A DNA stretch of 64,000 bases from Vibrio neonatus. GTDB lineage: Bacteria; Pseudomonadota; Gammaproteobacteria; Enterobacterales; Vibrionaceae. The stretch covers positions 186,001-250,000 of the forward strand of contig NZ_AP024886.1 in assembly GCF_024346975.1 (NCBI RefSeq). Direction: 5' to 3'. Of this stretch, positions 45,972-55,713 are shown piece after piece (position 1 is the stretch's first letter; the number at the start of each line of letters is the position of its first letter). The notes under the pieces were generated by a model. That model did not search any database. It was not told where the DNA came from and worked only from the letters and a program-made list of their open reading frames with translations. The position numbers and the translations under genes were made by a program.

Positions 45972-47357
45972 TTAAAAAATCAGATGCGCAACACCTGCAA
46001 TTACGGGCAAGGTAATTAAAGTACGTAAAATAAAGATGATAAATAGCTCGCCAATATTGACTGGGATTTTACTGCCCAGTAGCAGTGCGCCTACCTCAGA
46101 CATATAAATGAGCTGTGTCACTGACATAGCGGCAATCACAAAGCGGGTCAATTCACTATCGATAGAAGCAGCAAGAATGGCAGGGATAAACATATCCGCA
46201 AAACCAACCACGATAGTTTGAGACGCCGCCGCCGCTTCAGGGATAGCCAAAAGCTCCAAATAAGGCACAAATGGTTTACCCAAAATTGCAAATATTGCGG
46301 TGTATTCGGCGATAACTAATGCGATTGTGCCAAGCCCCATCACCACAGGTAATACGCCAAATACCATATCCACTGCGTTTTTCACGCCTTCTTTGGCAAC
46401 TTTGCTAATTGAGGTCACTTGACCTGCTTTATAAAGCGCTAAATCCAGACCCCAAGAAAACGTGCTATGACCACTTGGGATCGCGTTTGCATCATGATCT
46501 GGCGCTGTGCCATCAATGAAAAGGTCTTTTTTGCGACTCAGTGGCGGTAAACGAGGGATAATCACCGCGGCAACTAGGCCAGCTAAACAGACTGCGCCGT
46601 AAAAAGGCAAGAACAGGTGTTCTAGTTCCACTTGCGCGATAACCACTAAGCTAAAAGTAATAGAAACCGCAGAGAAGGTAGTACCGACTACCGCAGCTTC
46701 TCGCTGGGTGTAGAATTTCTTTTCGTATTGTTTGCTAGTCAGCAAAATACCGACACTGCCATCTCCGAGCCATGAGGCCATACAGTCAATGGCGGAGCGA
46801 CCTGGCAGATTGAAAAGAGGACGCATGATTTTACTCAGTAGCGTGCCAAACAGCTCAAGCAAGCCAAAGTTAAGTAGCAATGGCAGCAATAATCCAGCAA
46901 AAATGAACACAGAAAACAGCGTTGGCAGCAATCCATCTAAAACTAATCCGCCAGTATTTTCTTCCCAAATAGCTTCTGGGCCCATTTGGAAATAAGTCAT
47001 AGTCACGGCTAGGCCACCAATCACTCTCACGGTTAGCCATAAAGGAGAAGGTTTAAACAACCCCTGCAGAAAACTATTTCCGGCAATAAAGCGCGGCGTT
47101 TTTATGGCGCACAGCAAAGAAGCAACGGCCATGCTGGCGATGATAAGCGTGATAATGCCAATTAAATGATCCTCTAACCCTGATTGCAGAGTTTTAGCGA
47201 GTACCGCAACCGGTATGGTTAGGTTTCCATCGTGGCTGATGGGAGCCATAAATAAAAATAACCCGATAATTGAGGGGATGAAAAACATCCAGAAGTTGCC
47301 TTTTTGAGGCGGGTTATCACTATTGTGTATCGATTGAGTATCGTTATTTGGCTGCAT
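45972..47357 (-). CDS. YjiH-family nucleoside-recognition membrane protein
   Basis: About 461 aa from the ATG at 47357; a GTG four codons earlier is possible and neither has a clear ribosome site. Around ten transmembrane segments, with the gate-domain sequence DCMASWLGDGSVGILLTSKQYEKKFYTQREAAVVGTTFSAVS and a repeated SITF/ITLPVI region. This matches the YjiH/nucleoside-recognition (Gate) family of poorly characterised transporters. No substrate evidence. Confidence 0.75.
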   Translation of the reverse strand: MQPNNDTQSIHNSDNPPQKGNFWMFFIPSIIGLFLFMAPISHDGNLTIPVAVLAKTLQSGLEDHLIGIITLIIASMAVASLLCAIKTPRFIAGNSFLQGLFKPSPLWLTVRVIGGLAVTMTYFQMGPEAIWEENTGGLVLDGLLPTLFSVFIFAGLLLPLLLNFGLLELFGTLLSKIMRPLFNLPGRSAIDCMASWLGDGSVGILLTSKQYEKKFYTQREAAVVGTTFSAVSITFSLVVIAQVELEHLFLPFYGAVCLAGLVAAVIIPRLPPLSRKKDLFIDGTAPDHDANAIPSGHSTFSWGLDLALYKAGQVTSISKVAKEGVKNAVDMVFGVLPVVMGLGTIALVIAEYTAIFAILGKPFVPYLELLAIPEAAAASQTIVVGFADMFIPAILAASIDSELTRFVIAAMSVTQLIYMSEVGALLLGSKIPVNIGELFIIFILRTLITLPVIAGVAHLIF

Positions 47358-47725
47358 TATGGGGCTCACGCTGGGTACTGTTATTGGTGTGGAATCTTAG
47401 ATTTACTTTTTGCATGGTTAGCATTGGGAGGATACGGTATTGGGTAGGTAAATAGCAATACTATTCAGTGGTAATATGTATTTATTCATGTCGAAGTTTC
47501 TGGTTTTTGCGACATATACGAGATTTTGTATTGATGTAAAAAATGTGCAACTTTGATGAAGAAAACCGAGTTGTGGCTCATTAAGGTGCAAGTTACGGTC
47601 AATTTAGCCACCATCTTACGAAAGAAAATACCTTAATAGCACGGGAAATTAGCCCAGATAAGGCATTAAAGCGAGTTATCAGAAATGTATATTTAGGCAT
47701 TTATCTCGCAAATGACTACTTTGCT

Positions 47726-47743
47726 TGTAAGAGATCTCTCACA
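47726..47743 (+). promoter_or_regulatory. GacA/VarA-type box upstream of the CsrB-like RNA
   Basis: TGTAAGAGATCTCTCACA differs at one position from the palindrome TGTAAGAGATCTCTTACA recognised by GacA, UvrY and VarA response regulators upstream of Csr/Rsm RNAs. It lies about 100-120 bp before the expected RNA start. Strong support for the RNA call. Confidence 0.8.
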
Positions 47744-47844
47744 AATGCGTGAGATAATGAGACTATATTAACCAGAAAAAGACACTCAACTTGTTTAAGT
47801 TATTGAAATATAAGACTTTGGTTCTAATGGTAATAAAATGAGCA

Positions 47845-48286
47845 GGTTAACAAAGTCCTATGTCTATTGTGGGCAAGGCGAAAAAGAGCGAAACTTTAGT
47901 TGTCGGCAAGGAGCAGACATTAAGGAATCTTCAGGATGAAGAGCAACAGCTAGGAAGGTTGTTGAAAAGGATTTAGGACATTGTACGGACACAGAAGTTA
48001 CTAGGATGGTAGCTTGCAAAGGACAGCAATGGACACCTCTAGGATAGAGGAAGGACAAACATCAGGATGATGTAAGGGACACCGCTCAAGGAACAAGTGA
48101 GTAATACCAGTAAGGATATTGGTCTGCCAGGATGGGGCTTTGGACACCGCTAGGAAGGCGTGAAAGGATTAAGCTTAGGATAAGCATACTTATCATGGAA
48201 TAGATGCATGGAGCACTTTTAGTAGCTGGATTGCTGCAAGTAAGGTCACAACCCCGACGAGCGAAAGCTCTCGGGGTTTTTCTTTT
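47845..48286 (+). ncRNA. csrB: CsrB-family regulatory RNA (sponge for CsrA)
   Basis: About 25 GGA motifs fall in 47908-48230, many as AGGA or CAGGATG in hairpin loops (for example TCAGGATGAA, CTAGGATAGAG, ATCAGGATGAT, TAAGGATATTGG), the hallmark of CsrB/CsrC RNAs that sequester CsrA. Near the 3' end AGTAGCTGGATTGCTGCAAG resembles the conserved CsrB end, followed by terminator AACCCCGA...TCGGGGTTTTT (48250-48286). There is no ORF. The 5' end is inferred from the promoter-like AT-rich block near 47820-47840 (the TSS could differ by a few tens of bases). A VarA-type box lies upstream. Vibrios carry several Csr RNAs; which one this is cannot be told. Confidence 0.88.
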
Positions 48287-48300
48287 GTATTTTTTGCTGT

Positions 48301-48344
48301 TTTTTAACAAGCTAGAATGACCAGTTATTTAGTACGATTGGTAT
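48301..48344 (+). repeat. right-end fragment of the ATACCAATC repeat
   Basis: TTTTAACAAGCTAGAATGACC through ACGATTGGTAT matches only the right end of the full element. It abuts the CsrB-like terminator. Confidence 0.7.
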
Positions 48345-48418
48345 AAATATTTTAGAAAATAAAAATGGTGAAGATTAAATCCTCACCATTTTGCTTTGTC
48401 ACATCGATGTATTGCTAG

Positions 48419-50020
48419 TTACGCTTGATCCGTTTTATAGATATGTACGTCTCGTTGTGGGAAAGGAATGGTAATGCCATTCGCGTCAAATTGACGTTTT
48501 ATCTCTTCGGTGACATCCCAATACACATCCCAGTAATCATCCGTTTTTACCCAAGGGCGCACAATTAGATCAACCGACGATTCATTTAATGTATGAACAC
48601 GTACATTCAGTTCTGGGTGTTTAAGTACTTTGTCGTGGTTCTGCAGCACTTTTTTAGAAATTTCGATAGCAAAATCAAAGTCATCAGCGTAACCAATACC
48701 AAACACCATATCCACGCGGCGCACGCGTTCTGAGGTCATGTTATTAATGACATCGCCCCAGATTTTATTGTTTGGAATAACTAAAGTTTGGTTATCTAAG
48801 GTTCGTACTGTGGTCGAAACCAAGCTCATGTGACTGACTGTTCCTTGTATCCCCGCCACTTGCACTAAGTCTTTTACATCAAAAGGACGATAGATCAGAA
48901 TCATCAAACCAGAAGCAAAATTAGACAGTGTATCTTGCAAGGCAAAACCGATAATGACACCCGCTACCCCAAAGCCTGTTAGTAGTGGGCCTAAGTTAAT
49001 GCCGATTTGCGATAGGGCGATAAGCAGACCAATAAAGGTCACCGCTTTGGACACAATGGAAATGAAGAAATCTTGCATTAACACACTAAAATCCATTTTC
49101 GAGTGTGAAACGCTCTTTTTCACCAGTTTAGCGACCAGTTTAGACAGAATATGCGTAGCCCAAAGTATGCCCAAGAACACCAGTAGCTTCACCAATATGG
49201 ACGGTGAGTTATCAAATGCCCAATCTTTAAAAGAATCTAACCATTCTTGAAATAAACCTAGCGCCACATTCACATCCAAAATATCAGCATTGATATCTCC
49301 AGTCATGGCAAATAGGGTTTGTTTATATTCCGTCACATCTAGCCCAAAATCGGACATAAGAGCCACGGTGTTGTTCATGCTAGAAAGCAGATAGCGTTGC
49401 AGTTGTGCTAAGGCAACGATTTGCTTTTCCAGTGCAGGTTTATCTTCTTCGGTGGTATATAGCTTTCGTTGATCGAGCGCTTTTTTGCGACTATCTAGAT
49501 AAATAACAATGTCGTATAAAATTTCACTGCGCTTTTGTAAGTCTTGCTTAAAGCTCGTTGCATCCAATTTGATATTGAGCTTTTCTGCCCAGTCGAAAGT
49601 GGTGGCAAGTTCGGTGTAATAAATATCAACACTGCCCACACGCTGTTGAGCTAAAAATTGATATTCGGCTTTGTCAGCTTCATTGGCATCTCTTGCTTGC
49701 TTAAACAATTCTTGAGCTTGTCCATCGGCGTGAACAATTAAGGCTTGTAGCATGGCAGCTTGTGCTGGGATCAAAGTTTTTAATACGTCTGACTCTGGAG
49801 ATTGAACCACTAAGTTGGCGATTTCATCTCGCAAAACGCCATTTTTTCGGCGTAATACATCTTCTAGAAATAGGGCTTGTTCGCCAGTTGAGTTTTCAAT
49901 TTTATCGATCTGTTGTGAAAATTTATCTTGTTGTTTCAACAGGTGGTTAGTCTCAGCGGCGGTGGCGACACCGGCAAAGACGTTACACAGCAGTATCAGT
50001 AGCAGTAATCCTTTACTCAT
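48419..50020 (-). CDS. MscS-family channel with long periplasmic N-terminus
   Basis: 533 aa. A signal-like start (MSKGLLLLILLCNVFAGVATA), about 230 residues of mainly helical, charged sequence with coiled-coil character (KQDKFSQQIDKIENS...), then transmembrane helices from about residue 280 and the MscS core (LLTGFGVAGVIIGFALQDTLSNFASGLMILIYRPFDVKDLVQVAG, NQTLVIPNNKIWGDVINN). Second MscS-type protein in the window, unlike the one at 15380 in N-terminal size. Confidence 0.88.
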   Translation of the reverse strand: MSKGLLLLILLCNVFAGVATAAETNHLLKQQDKFSQQIDKIENSTGEQALFLEDVLRRKNGVLRDEIANLVVQSPESDVLKTLIPAQAAMLQALIVHADGQAQELFKQARDANEADKAEYQFLAQQRVGSVDIYYTELATTFDWAEKLNIKLDATSFKQDLQKRSEILYDIVIYLDSRKKALDQRKLYTTEEDKPALEKQIVALAQLQRYLLSSMNNTVALMSDFGLDVTEYKQTLFAMTGDINADILDVNVALGLFQEWLDSFKDWAFDNSPSILVKLLVFLGILWATHILSKLVAKLVKKSVSHSKMDFSVLMQDFFISIVSKAVTFIGLLIALSQIGINLGPLLTGFGVAGVIIGFALQDTLSNFASGLMILIYRPFDVKDLVQVAGIQGTVSHMSLVSTTVRTLDNQTLVIPNNKIWGDVINNMTSERVRRVDMVFGIGYADDFDFAIEISKKVLQNHDKVLKHPELNVRVHTLNESSVDLIVRPWVKTDDYWDVYWDVTEEIKRQFDANGITIPFPQRDVHIYKTDQA

Positions 50021-50316
50021 GTGGAGGTCTCTTAAAAGTGGTTTAAAAATATAGGGTTACAGATTTATCAATATCCAAATCAGTATAGTTAACAACCGTG
50101 TACTTTGCTGATGTTGAAATGTAATTTCACTGATTGCTTGATTGTTATTTAATCTAAACTAGCATTTATTAACATAAATGTAACATGGTGGTCTCGATAG
50201 GTTACTTAGATAATCGATAGAGCATGTGGGGGTTTTTAGGGTGCGCATACCTGATGATGGCCGTTCAGATATGCATTGAGGCAAATGAATTAGTTCACCA
50301 GGAGGGTGATACGCTA

Positions 50317-51549
50317 ATGCATGACCACACAATAAGGCGATCATTTAAGCAAATCATCAGCAACCTAAAACTGCGCGCTTACAGTGTTGTGGGTATGCCA
50401 TTGTTTTTGTTGGCATCTGTTTTTGCCAAAACGGCCCAAGCTTCTGAATCTTCTGCAACGGTCTCATCATCTTTCAACATGACTCAAGGCGTCACGGAAA
50501 TAAGCGGTAAAGTGTTCCACTTACACATGCTTATTTTCTATATCTGTGTCGCGATTGCGGTGGTGGTTTTTGGGGTGATGTTTTACTCCATCATTAAGCA
50601 TCGAAAATCAAAAGGTGCAGTTGCGGCCAATTTTCACGAAAGTACGAAAGTGGAAATTATTTGGACCGTGATACCCATCTTAATTCTCATCGGTATGGCC
50701 ATTCCTGCCACCAAAACCTTGATTGAAATGGAAGACACCAGCGAGTCAGAGCTGACCGTTAAAATTACCGGTTCGCAATGGAAGTGGCATTACAGTTACT
50801 TTGAGCATGATGTGGAGTTTTTTAGTTACCTTTCTACCAGCAATGAACAAATCGAAGGTACTGATAAAAAAGGCGAACACTACCTACTGGAAGTGGATAA
50901 CGCTTTGGTACTGCCTATAGGTAAAAAAATCCGCTTTTTAATGACCTCTGATGATGTGATTCACTCATGGTGGGTGCCCGATTTTGCAGTTAAGAAAGAC
51001 ACGATTCCGGGGTTTATTAACGAAGCGTGGACCAAAATTGATAAGCCGGGCATTTATCGCGGTCAATGTGCTGAATTGTGCGGACGTAACCATGGCTTTA
51101 TGCCGATTGTGGTGAAGGCGGTAGAGGCTGATGAATTTGACGCTTGGATTGCCGATAAAGAGCAGCAGTTAGCAGAGCAAAAACGTCAGCAACAACAAGC
51201 ATTACAAAAAACCTTGAGTATGGATGAGCTGATGACACTCGGAAAAGAGGTATACGAAGGGCGCTGTGCGGTATGTCATCAAAGCAACGGTTTAGGTGTA
51301 GCCAATGTGTTCCCCGCAATGAAAGGCAGCAGTGTGGTACTGGGTGACGTAAATGGACATATCGACATTATCGTCAATGGGGTGAGTGGCACGGCTATGC
51401 AAGCCTTTGGCACTCAACTCACTGCCGAAGAAATTGCCGCTGTGGTGACTTACGAGCGCAATGCGTGGGACAACAACACTGGCGATCTTGTACAAGCGTC
51501 CGATGTAGCAACGCTAATAAATACACAAACTAAGGTGGAGGGTGAGTGA
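50317..51549 (+). CDS. coxB: cytochrome c oxidase subunit II with C-terminal cytochrome c
   Basis: 410 aa from the ATG at 50317, with AGGAGG at 50300-50305. The open frame extends to 50224 but without a better site. Two N-terminal hydrophobic segments, then the CuA domain with [13 protein letters not shown] and [14 protein letters not shown] (Cys, Cys, His, Met ligands), then a fused cytochrome c domain with heme motif CAVCH. The fusion is the caa3-type arrangement. First gene of the oxidase cluster; overlaps coxA by one base. Confidence 0.93.
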   Translation: MHDHTIRRSFKQIISNLKLRAYSVVGMPLFLLASVFAKTAQASESSATVSSSFNMTQGVTEISGKVFHLHMLIFYICVAIAVVVFGVMFYSIIKHRKSKGAVAANFHESTKVEIIWTVIPILILIGMAIPATKTLIEMEDTSESELTVKITGSQWKWHYSYFEHDVEFFSYLSTSNEQIEGTDKKGEHYLLEVDNALVLPIGKKIRFLMTSDDVIHSWWVPDFAVKKDTIPGFINEAWTKIDKPGIYRGQCAELCGRNHGFMPIVVKAVEADEFDAWIADKEQQLAEQKRQQQQALQKTLSMDELMTLGKEVYEGRCAVCHQSNGLGVANVFPAMKGSSVVLGDVNGHIDIIVNGVSGTAMQAFGTQLTAEEIAAVVTYERNAWDNNTGDLVQASDVATLINTQTKVEGE

Positions 51550-53195
51550 TGAAAGAGTACGACAAAGCCTCTACATACAAGAGCACTGCTAGTGATGAAT
51601 TGCAAAGCGTTAGCGCAGGTACAACGGCCGATACCACAGATCATGATCATCACGGCCCAGCCAAAGGGTTAGCTCGCTGGATCTATTCTACTAACCATAA
51701 AGATATAGGTACGCTTTATTTGTGGTTTAGCTTGATCATGTTTTTTACTGGTGGCGCAATGGCAATGATCATTCGCGCCGAGCTATTCCAGCCGGGATTG
51801 CAACTGGTTGATCCGCAGTTTTTTAATCAAATGACCACAGTGCATGGGCTAGTAATGGTATTTGGTGCGGTTATGCCAGCCTTTACTGGGCTTGCAAACT
51901 GGATGATCCCGATGATGATCGGTGCGCCTGATATGGCATTGCCACGTATGAATAACCTCAGCTTCTGGATTTTGCCTTTCGCGTTTTTAATTTTATTAAG
52001 CTCATTGTTTATGCCCGGCGGCGGCCCTGATTTTGGTTGGACTTTTTACGCGCCGCTTTCCACCACTTATGGCCCTGACAGTACTGCACTATTTGTATTT
52101 TCGGTGCATATCATGGGGATCAGCTCAATTATGGGGGCGATCAACGTGATCGTGACCATTTTCAATATGCGTGCTCCGGGCATGAAATTGATGAAAATGC
52201 CGCTGTTTGTGTGGACTTGGCTAATTACGGCCTTTTTGCTCATTGCGGTGATGCCTGTGTTAGCGGGCGCGGTGACTATGGTGCTGACCGATAAATACTT
52301 TGGCACGAGCTTTTTTGATGCCGCCGGTGGTGGCGATCCGGTGATGTTCCAGCATATTTTCTGGTTCTTCGGCCACCCAGAGGTGTACATCATGATTTTG
52401 CCTTCGTTTGGCATTATCTCAGCAATCGTGCCGGCGTTTAGCGGTAAAAAGCTGTTTGGTTATCACTCTATGGTGTACGCCACTTGTTCCATCGCTTTGC
52501 TGTCATTTTTGGTATGGGCGCACCATATGTTTACCACAGGTATGCCGGTGTTTGCAGAGCTGTTCTTTATGTACTGCACCATGCTGATTGCGGTGCCAAC
52601 CGGGGTAAAAGTGTTTAACTGGGTGGCGACCATGTGGCGCGGCGCACTCACTTTTGAAACCCCAATGCTATTTTCGATAGCCTTTATTGTGCTGTTTACC
52701 ATCGGCGGTTTTTCTGGGTTGATGCTGGCAATTGTGCCTGCGGATTTTCAGTACCATGACACCTATTTTGTAGTGGCGCATTTCCACTATGTACTGGTTT
52801 CAGGGGCGGTATTCTCGATTATGGCGGCGGCGTATTATTGGTTGCCAAAATGGACCGGCAATATGTACAACCAGCGCCTCAGTTTATGGCATTTTTGGAC
52901 ATCAGTAGTATCGGTCAATATCTTGTTTTTCCCGATGCATTTCTTGGGGTTGGCGGGTATGCCAAGGCGTATTCCTGATTACGCGATTCAATTTGCCGAT
53001 GTGAATCAGATAGTGTCAATCGGCGGGTTTGCCTTTGGCTTATCACAACTGCTTTTCTTGTGGGTAGTGATTAAATGTGTACGAGGCGGCGAAAAAGCGC
53101 CTGCCAAACCTTGGGAGCGAGCCGAAGGTTTGGAGTGGAGCGTGCCAAGCCCTGCGCCACACCACACCTTCTCTACGCCGCCGAAAGTGGACTGA
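51549..53195 (+). CDS. coxA: cytochrome c oxidase subunit I
   Basis: 548 aa from the ATG at 51549, whose A is the last base of the coxB TGA (TGATG overlap). Catalytic subunit carrying heme a, heme a3 and CuB. Conserved: [14 protein letters not shown] (heme His), [17 protein letters not shown] with the CuB His-Tyr pair, [11 protein letters not shown], and [14 protein letters not shown] with heme a3/heme a ligands. Twelve hydrophobic helices. GGTGGAGGGTG serves as ribosome site. Confidence 0.96.
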   Translation: MKEYDKASTYKSTASDELQSVSAGTTADTTDHDHHGPAKGLARWIYSTNHKDIGTLYLWFSLIMFFTGGAMAMIIRAELFQPGLQLVDPQFFNQMTTVHGLVMVFGAVMPAFTGLANWMIPMMIGAPDMALPRMNNLSFWILPFAFLILLSSLFMPGGGPDFGWTFYAPLSTTYGPDSTALFVFSVHIMGISSIMGAINVIVTIFNMRAPGMKLMKMPLFVWTWLITAFLLIAVMPVLAGAVTMVLTDKYFGTSFFDAAGGGDPVMFQHIFWFFGHPEVYIMILPSFGIISAIVPAFSGKKLFGYHSMVYATCSIALLSFLVWAHHMFTTGMPVFAELFFMYCTMLIAVPTGVKVFNWVATMWRGALTFETPMLFSIAFIVLFTIGGFSGLMLAIVPADFQYHDTYFVVAHFHYVLVSGAVFSIMAAAYYWLPKWTGNMYNQRLSLWHFWTSVVSVNILFFPMHFLGLAGMPRRIPDYAIQFADVNQIVSIGGFAFGLSQLLFLWVVIKCVRGGEKAPAKPWERAEGLEWSVPSPAPHHTFSTPPKVD

Positions 53196-53202
53196 TTCGC
53201 TT

Positions 53203-53829
53203 ATGTCTAAGGAAGCCTCAACCAAGCAACGCATGTCGAATAAAAAGCTCACATTAATACTGTGCGCAGCTACGTTAGGTATGTTTGGTTTTGGCTTTGC
53301 GTTAGTGCCGCTGTACGACATTTTGTGTGAACAACTGGGTATCAACGGCAAGACTTCAACCGTGGCTGCCGAGCAACCGAGCACGATGCAAGTGGATGAA
53401 TCGCGCACGATCAAGGTGGAGTTTGTATCGCACATTCCTCCGGGGTTGCCCATTGCGTTTGAGCCGCAGAAAAAAGTGATGCACGTGCATCCGGGTGAAA
53501 TTATTCGCACCGCGTACATTGCGAAGAATCAATCGCAACTGGCGCTAGTGGCGCAAGCTGTGCCGTCAGTCAGCCCCGGTTTAGGCGCGACCCATTTTAA
53601 TAAAATTGAGTGTTTTTGTTTTAATCAGCAACCACTCAATGCTCAGCAACAAGCGGAACTGCCTTTAATTTTTTATGTAGAACATGAACTGCCCAATTCA
53701 ATCCATACGCTGACTTTGTCTTATACCTTATACGACATCAGTGACAGCGTTGATGATCCTAAACTCGCGTCCTCTGCTGTATCGGGGCAACTGACGTCGT
53801 CATATGACACGCAAGGAGATGCGTTATGA
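53203..53829 (+). CDS. ctaG: cytochrome c oxidase assembly protein CtaG/Cox11
   Basis: 208 aa from the ATG at 53203, seven bases after coxA; an upstream in-frame start at 53077 would run through coxA. One N-terminal transmembrane helix (LTLILCAATLGMFGFGFALVPLYD), then a periplasmic copper-binding beta domain with KIECFCFNQQPLNAQQ (copper Cys pair). Delivers copper to the CuB site of CoxA. Its last codons overlap the start of coxC by four bases. Confidence 0.93.
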   Translation: MSKEASTKQRMSNKKLTLILCAATLGMFGFGFALVPLYDILCEQLGINGKTSTVAAEQPSTMQVDESRTIKVEFVSHIPPGLPIAFEPQKKVMHVHPGEIIRTAYIAKNQSQLALVAQAVPSVSPGLGATHFNKIECFCFNQQPLNAQQQAELPLIFYVEHELPNSIHTLTLSYTLYDISDSVDDPKLASSAVSGQLTSSYDTQGDAL

Positions 53830-54701
53830 GTGACAAGCACCAAGCTTATTACGTTCCAGCACAAAGCCAATGGCCACTTGTGGCAGCATTTGCTCTGTTT
53901 TTTATTGCCGTGGGAGCGGGGCTAACCGTACAGAGCATGCACGATGGAGGTTTGTTGGGTCCTTGGCTGTTGGCTTTAGGTTCTATTGCTCTTTTGGTGG
54001 TATTGGCGGGTTGGTTTACCAATGTAGTGCAAGAGTCGTTATCGGGCTATTACAGCGCGCAAATCACTCGCTCTTTTCGCCAAGGCATGAGCTGGTTTAT
54101 CTTCTCGGAAGTGATGTTCTTTGGCGCTTTCTTTGGCGCGCTATTCTACGCTCGAATGTTATCCGTGCCTTGGCTTGGCGGCGCCGATAATAACGCGATG
54201 ACTCACGAAGTATTGTGGCCCACCTTTGAGGCGATTTGGCCCTTAACCACAACACCTGCCGGAGACACCACTCAAGCGATGGGTTGGCAAGGATTGCCAT
54301 TAAAAAACACCATCATCTTATTACTCTCTTCGGTCACTTTGCACATGGCGCATGTCAGCCTTGAACAAAATAAGCGCATGGCGCTGGTGGTATGGCTAGA
54401 GCTCACCATAGTGTTGGCAGGGTTCTTTTTATTCTTCCAAGCAGAAGAGTACATCCACGCCTATCAAGATATGGGGCTGACTCTGCAATCTGGAATTTAC
54501 GGCAACACCTTCTTCTTGCTGACCGGCTTTCACGGCATGCATGTGTTTATCGGTACGGTTTTTCTGATTGTGCTTTTATTTAGGATCAGCAAAGACCATT
54601 TTACCGCCAAAGATCATTTTGGGTTTCAAGCAGGCAGTTGGTATTGGCACTTTGTGGATGTGGTGTGGCTGTGTTTATTTGTCTTTGTGTACGTGCTTTA
54701 G
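53826..54701 (+). CDS. coxC: cytochrome c oxidase subunit III
   Basis: 291 aa, seven hydrophobic helices. Family sequences: YYVPAQSQWPLVAAFALF, RQGMSWFIFSEVMFFGAFFGALFYAR, LLTGFHGMHVFIGTVFL and GSWYWHFVDVVWLCLFV. Starts in ATGA overlap with ctaG, so translationally coupled. The convergent DUF2909 gene begins seven bases later. Confidence 0.94.
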   Translation: MSDKHQAYYVPAQSQWPLVAAFALFFIAVGAGLTVQSMHDGGLLGPWLLALGSIALLVVLAGWFTNVVQESLSGYYSAQITRSFRQGMSWFIFSEVMFFGAFFGALFYARMLSVPWLGGADNNAMTHEVLWPTFEAIWPLTTTPAGDTTQAMGWQGLPLKNTIILLLSSVTLHMAHVSLEQNKRMALVVWLELTIVLAGFFLFFQAEEYIHAYQDMGLTLQSGIYGNTFFLLTGFHGMHVFIGTVFLIVLLFRISKDHFTAKDHFGFQAGSWYWHFVDVVWLCLFVFVYVL

Positions 54702-54708
54702 CCGTGCA

Positions 54709-54930
54709 CTAATACGGCCTTGGATTAGGCATAACCCAGCCCATTTTTAGGGCAAGGATAAGAAAGATGATCACTACCGCAGATAACGCGACGCGGCGCC
54801 CTAAATAGTGGCTCATTGGCACTTTTGAATCAGCGTTTTCTCGCACCATACGCACCATTGCGAGAACCAAGTTGAAGATAATAAACAGCAACAACAGGAT
54901 GATGATGGATTTGAAAAGCAGTGGTGACAT
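54709..54930 (-). CDS. DUF2909 twin-transmembrane protein
   Basis: 73 aa. Two hydrophobic segments (LLFKSIIILLLLFIIFNLVLAM and VALSAVVIIFLILALKMGWVM) with NPRPY at the end; matches the DUF2909 family commonly found on the opposite strand between coxC and SURF1 in gammaproteobacteria. AGGAG ribosome site before the ATG at 54930. Its 5' end overlaps the start of the SURF1 gene on the other strand. Confidence 0.8.
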   Translation of the reverse strand: MSPLLFKSIIILLLLFIIFNLVLAMVRMVRENADSKVPMSHYLGRRVALSAVVIIFLILALKMGWVMPNPRPY

Positions 54931-55711
54931 TCAATCTCCTAAGCCTTCGTCTTTGAGTCTTAAAAGCGCGGTCTCTAACAAGGTAGCGTGCAAAGTGTTT
55001 TGGTTAACCGCGTCAGTATTAACTGTGGTTGTGTTTGTAGCATTGGTCAAATTGGGTTTCTGGCAATTATCCAGAGGCGAAGAAAAGCAACAGCTAGAAC
55101 AGCAGTTGTTGGATAGACAGCAAATGTCGCCTCTTAGCGTAGAGCAGTTATCGGCTATGGACGCCGGACTCAATGTAACCGGTTTTCCATTACAAATAGA
55201 CGTAAAACCGCAGGCGTTACCTTTGGTGTATTTAGATAACGTGACCCATGATTCCAAGGTTGGCTATCGAGTGTTGCAACCTATGGCGGTATTTCTGCAA
55301 CGAGAAAAATATCTATTACTGGTGGAACTCGGTTTTGTGGTGGCATCCATGACCCGAGATGAGCTTCCTAAAGTGGCACCCATTGGGCAGGCGCAACGCT
55401 TTACGGGCAAGGTATATCAAAAAAGCACCAACCCTTTAAGCTCCGACGTCATGCTAGAAAATATGCCAGCGGGAATGCGCATTCAAAACTTAAATTTAAG
55501 AGAGCTTGCGATTGCGCTTGATGCGCCACTGTTACCGTTTGTGTTTCAGCCTGAGGTTATTGCCAATAGTGATTTGCCTATGCTGTGGTCACCGTATCCA
55601 ATGACCTCTCAGAAACACTTTGGCTATGCATTTCAGTGGTTTGGCATGGCTGGAGTGTACGCGTTACTGGTGATTTTATTTGTGTTAAGAAAGAGAAAAG
55701 TTAAGGAATGA
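54899..55711 (+). CDS. SURF1 family cytochrome oxidase assembly protein
   Basis: 270 aa from the first of three adjacent ATGs (54899); one of the next two may be the true start, and a TTG at 54872 is unlikely. A short cytoplasmic tail is followed by TM1 (VFWLTASVLTVVVFVALVKLGFWQLSRGEEK), a periplasmic domain with YLDNVTHDSKVGYRVL and TM2 (FQWFGMAGVYALLVILFVLRKRK). SURF1 helps insert heme a into CoxA. It overlaps the DUF2909 gene head to head by 32 bases. Confidence 0.9.
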   Translation: MMMDLKSSGDIQSPKPSSLSLKSAVSNKVACKVFWLTASVLTVVVFVALVKLGFWQLSRGEEKQQLEQQLLDRQQMSPLSVEQLSAMDAGLNVTGFPLQIDVKPQALPLVYLDNVTHDSKVGYRVLQPMAVFLQREKYLLLVELGFVVASMTRDELPKVAPIGQAQRFTGKVYQKSTNPLSSDVMLENMPAGMRIQNLNLRELAIALDAPLLPFVFQPEVIANSDLPMLWSPYPMTSQKHFGYAFQWFGMAGVYALLVILFVLRKRKVKE

Positions 55712-55713
55712 CT

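Noticed and set aside
47800..48300. Protein-coding genes within the GGA-rich region
   Set aside because: Short ORFs on both strands have no ribosome site and the GGA-loop pattern explains the sequence as RNA.
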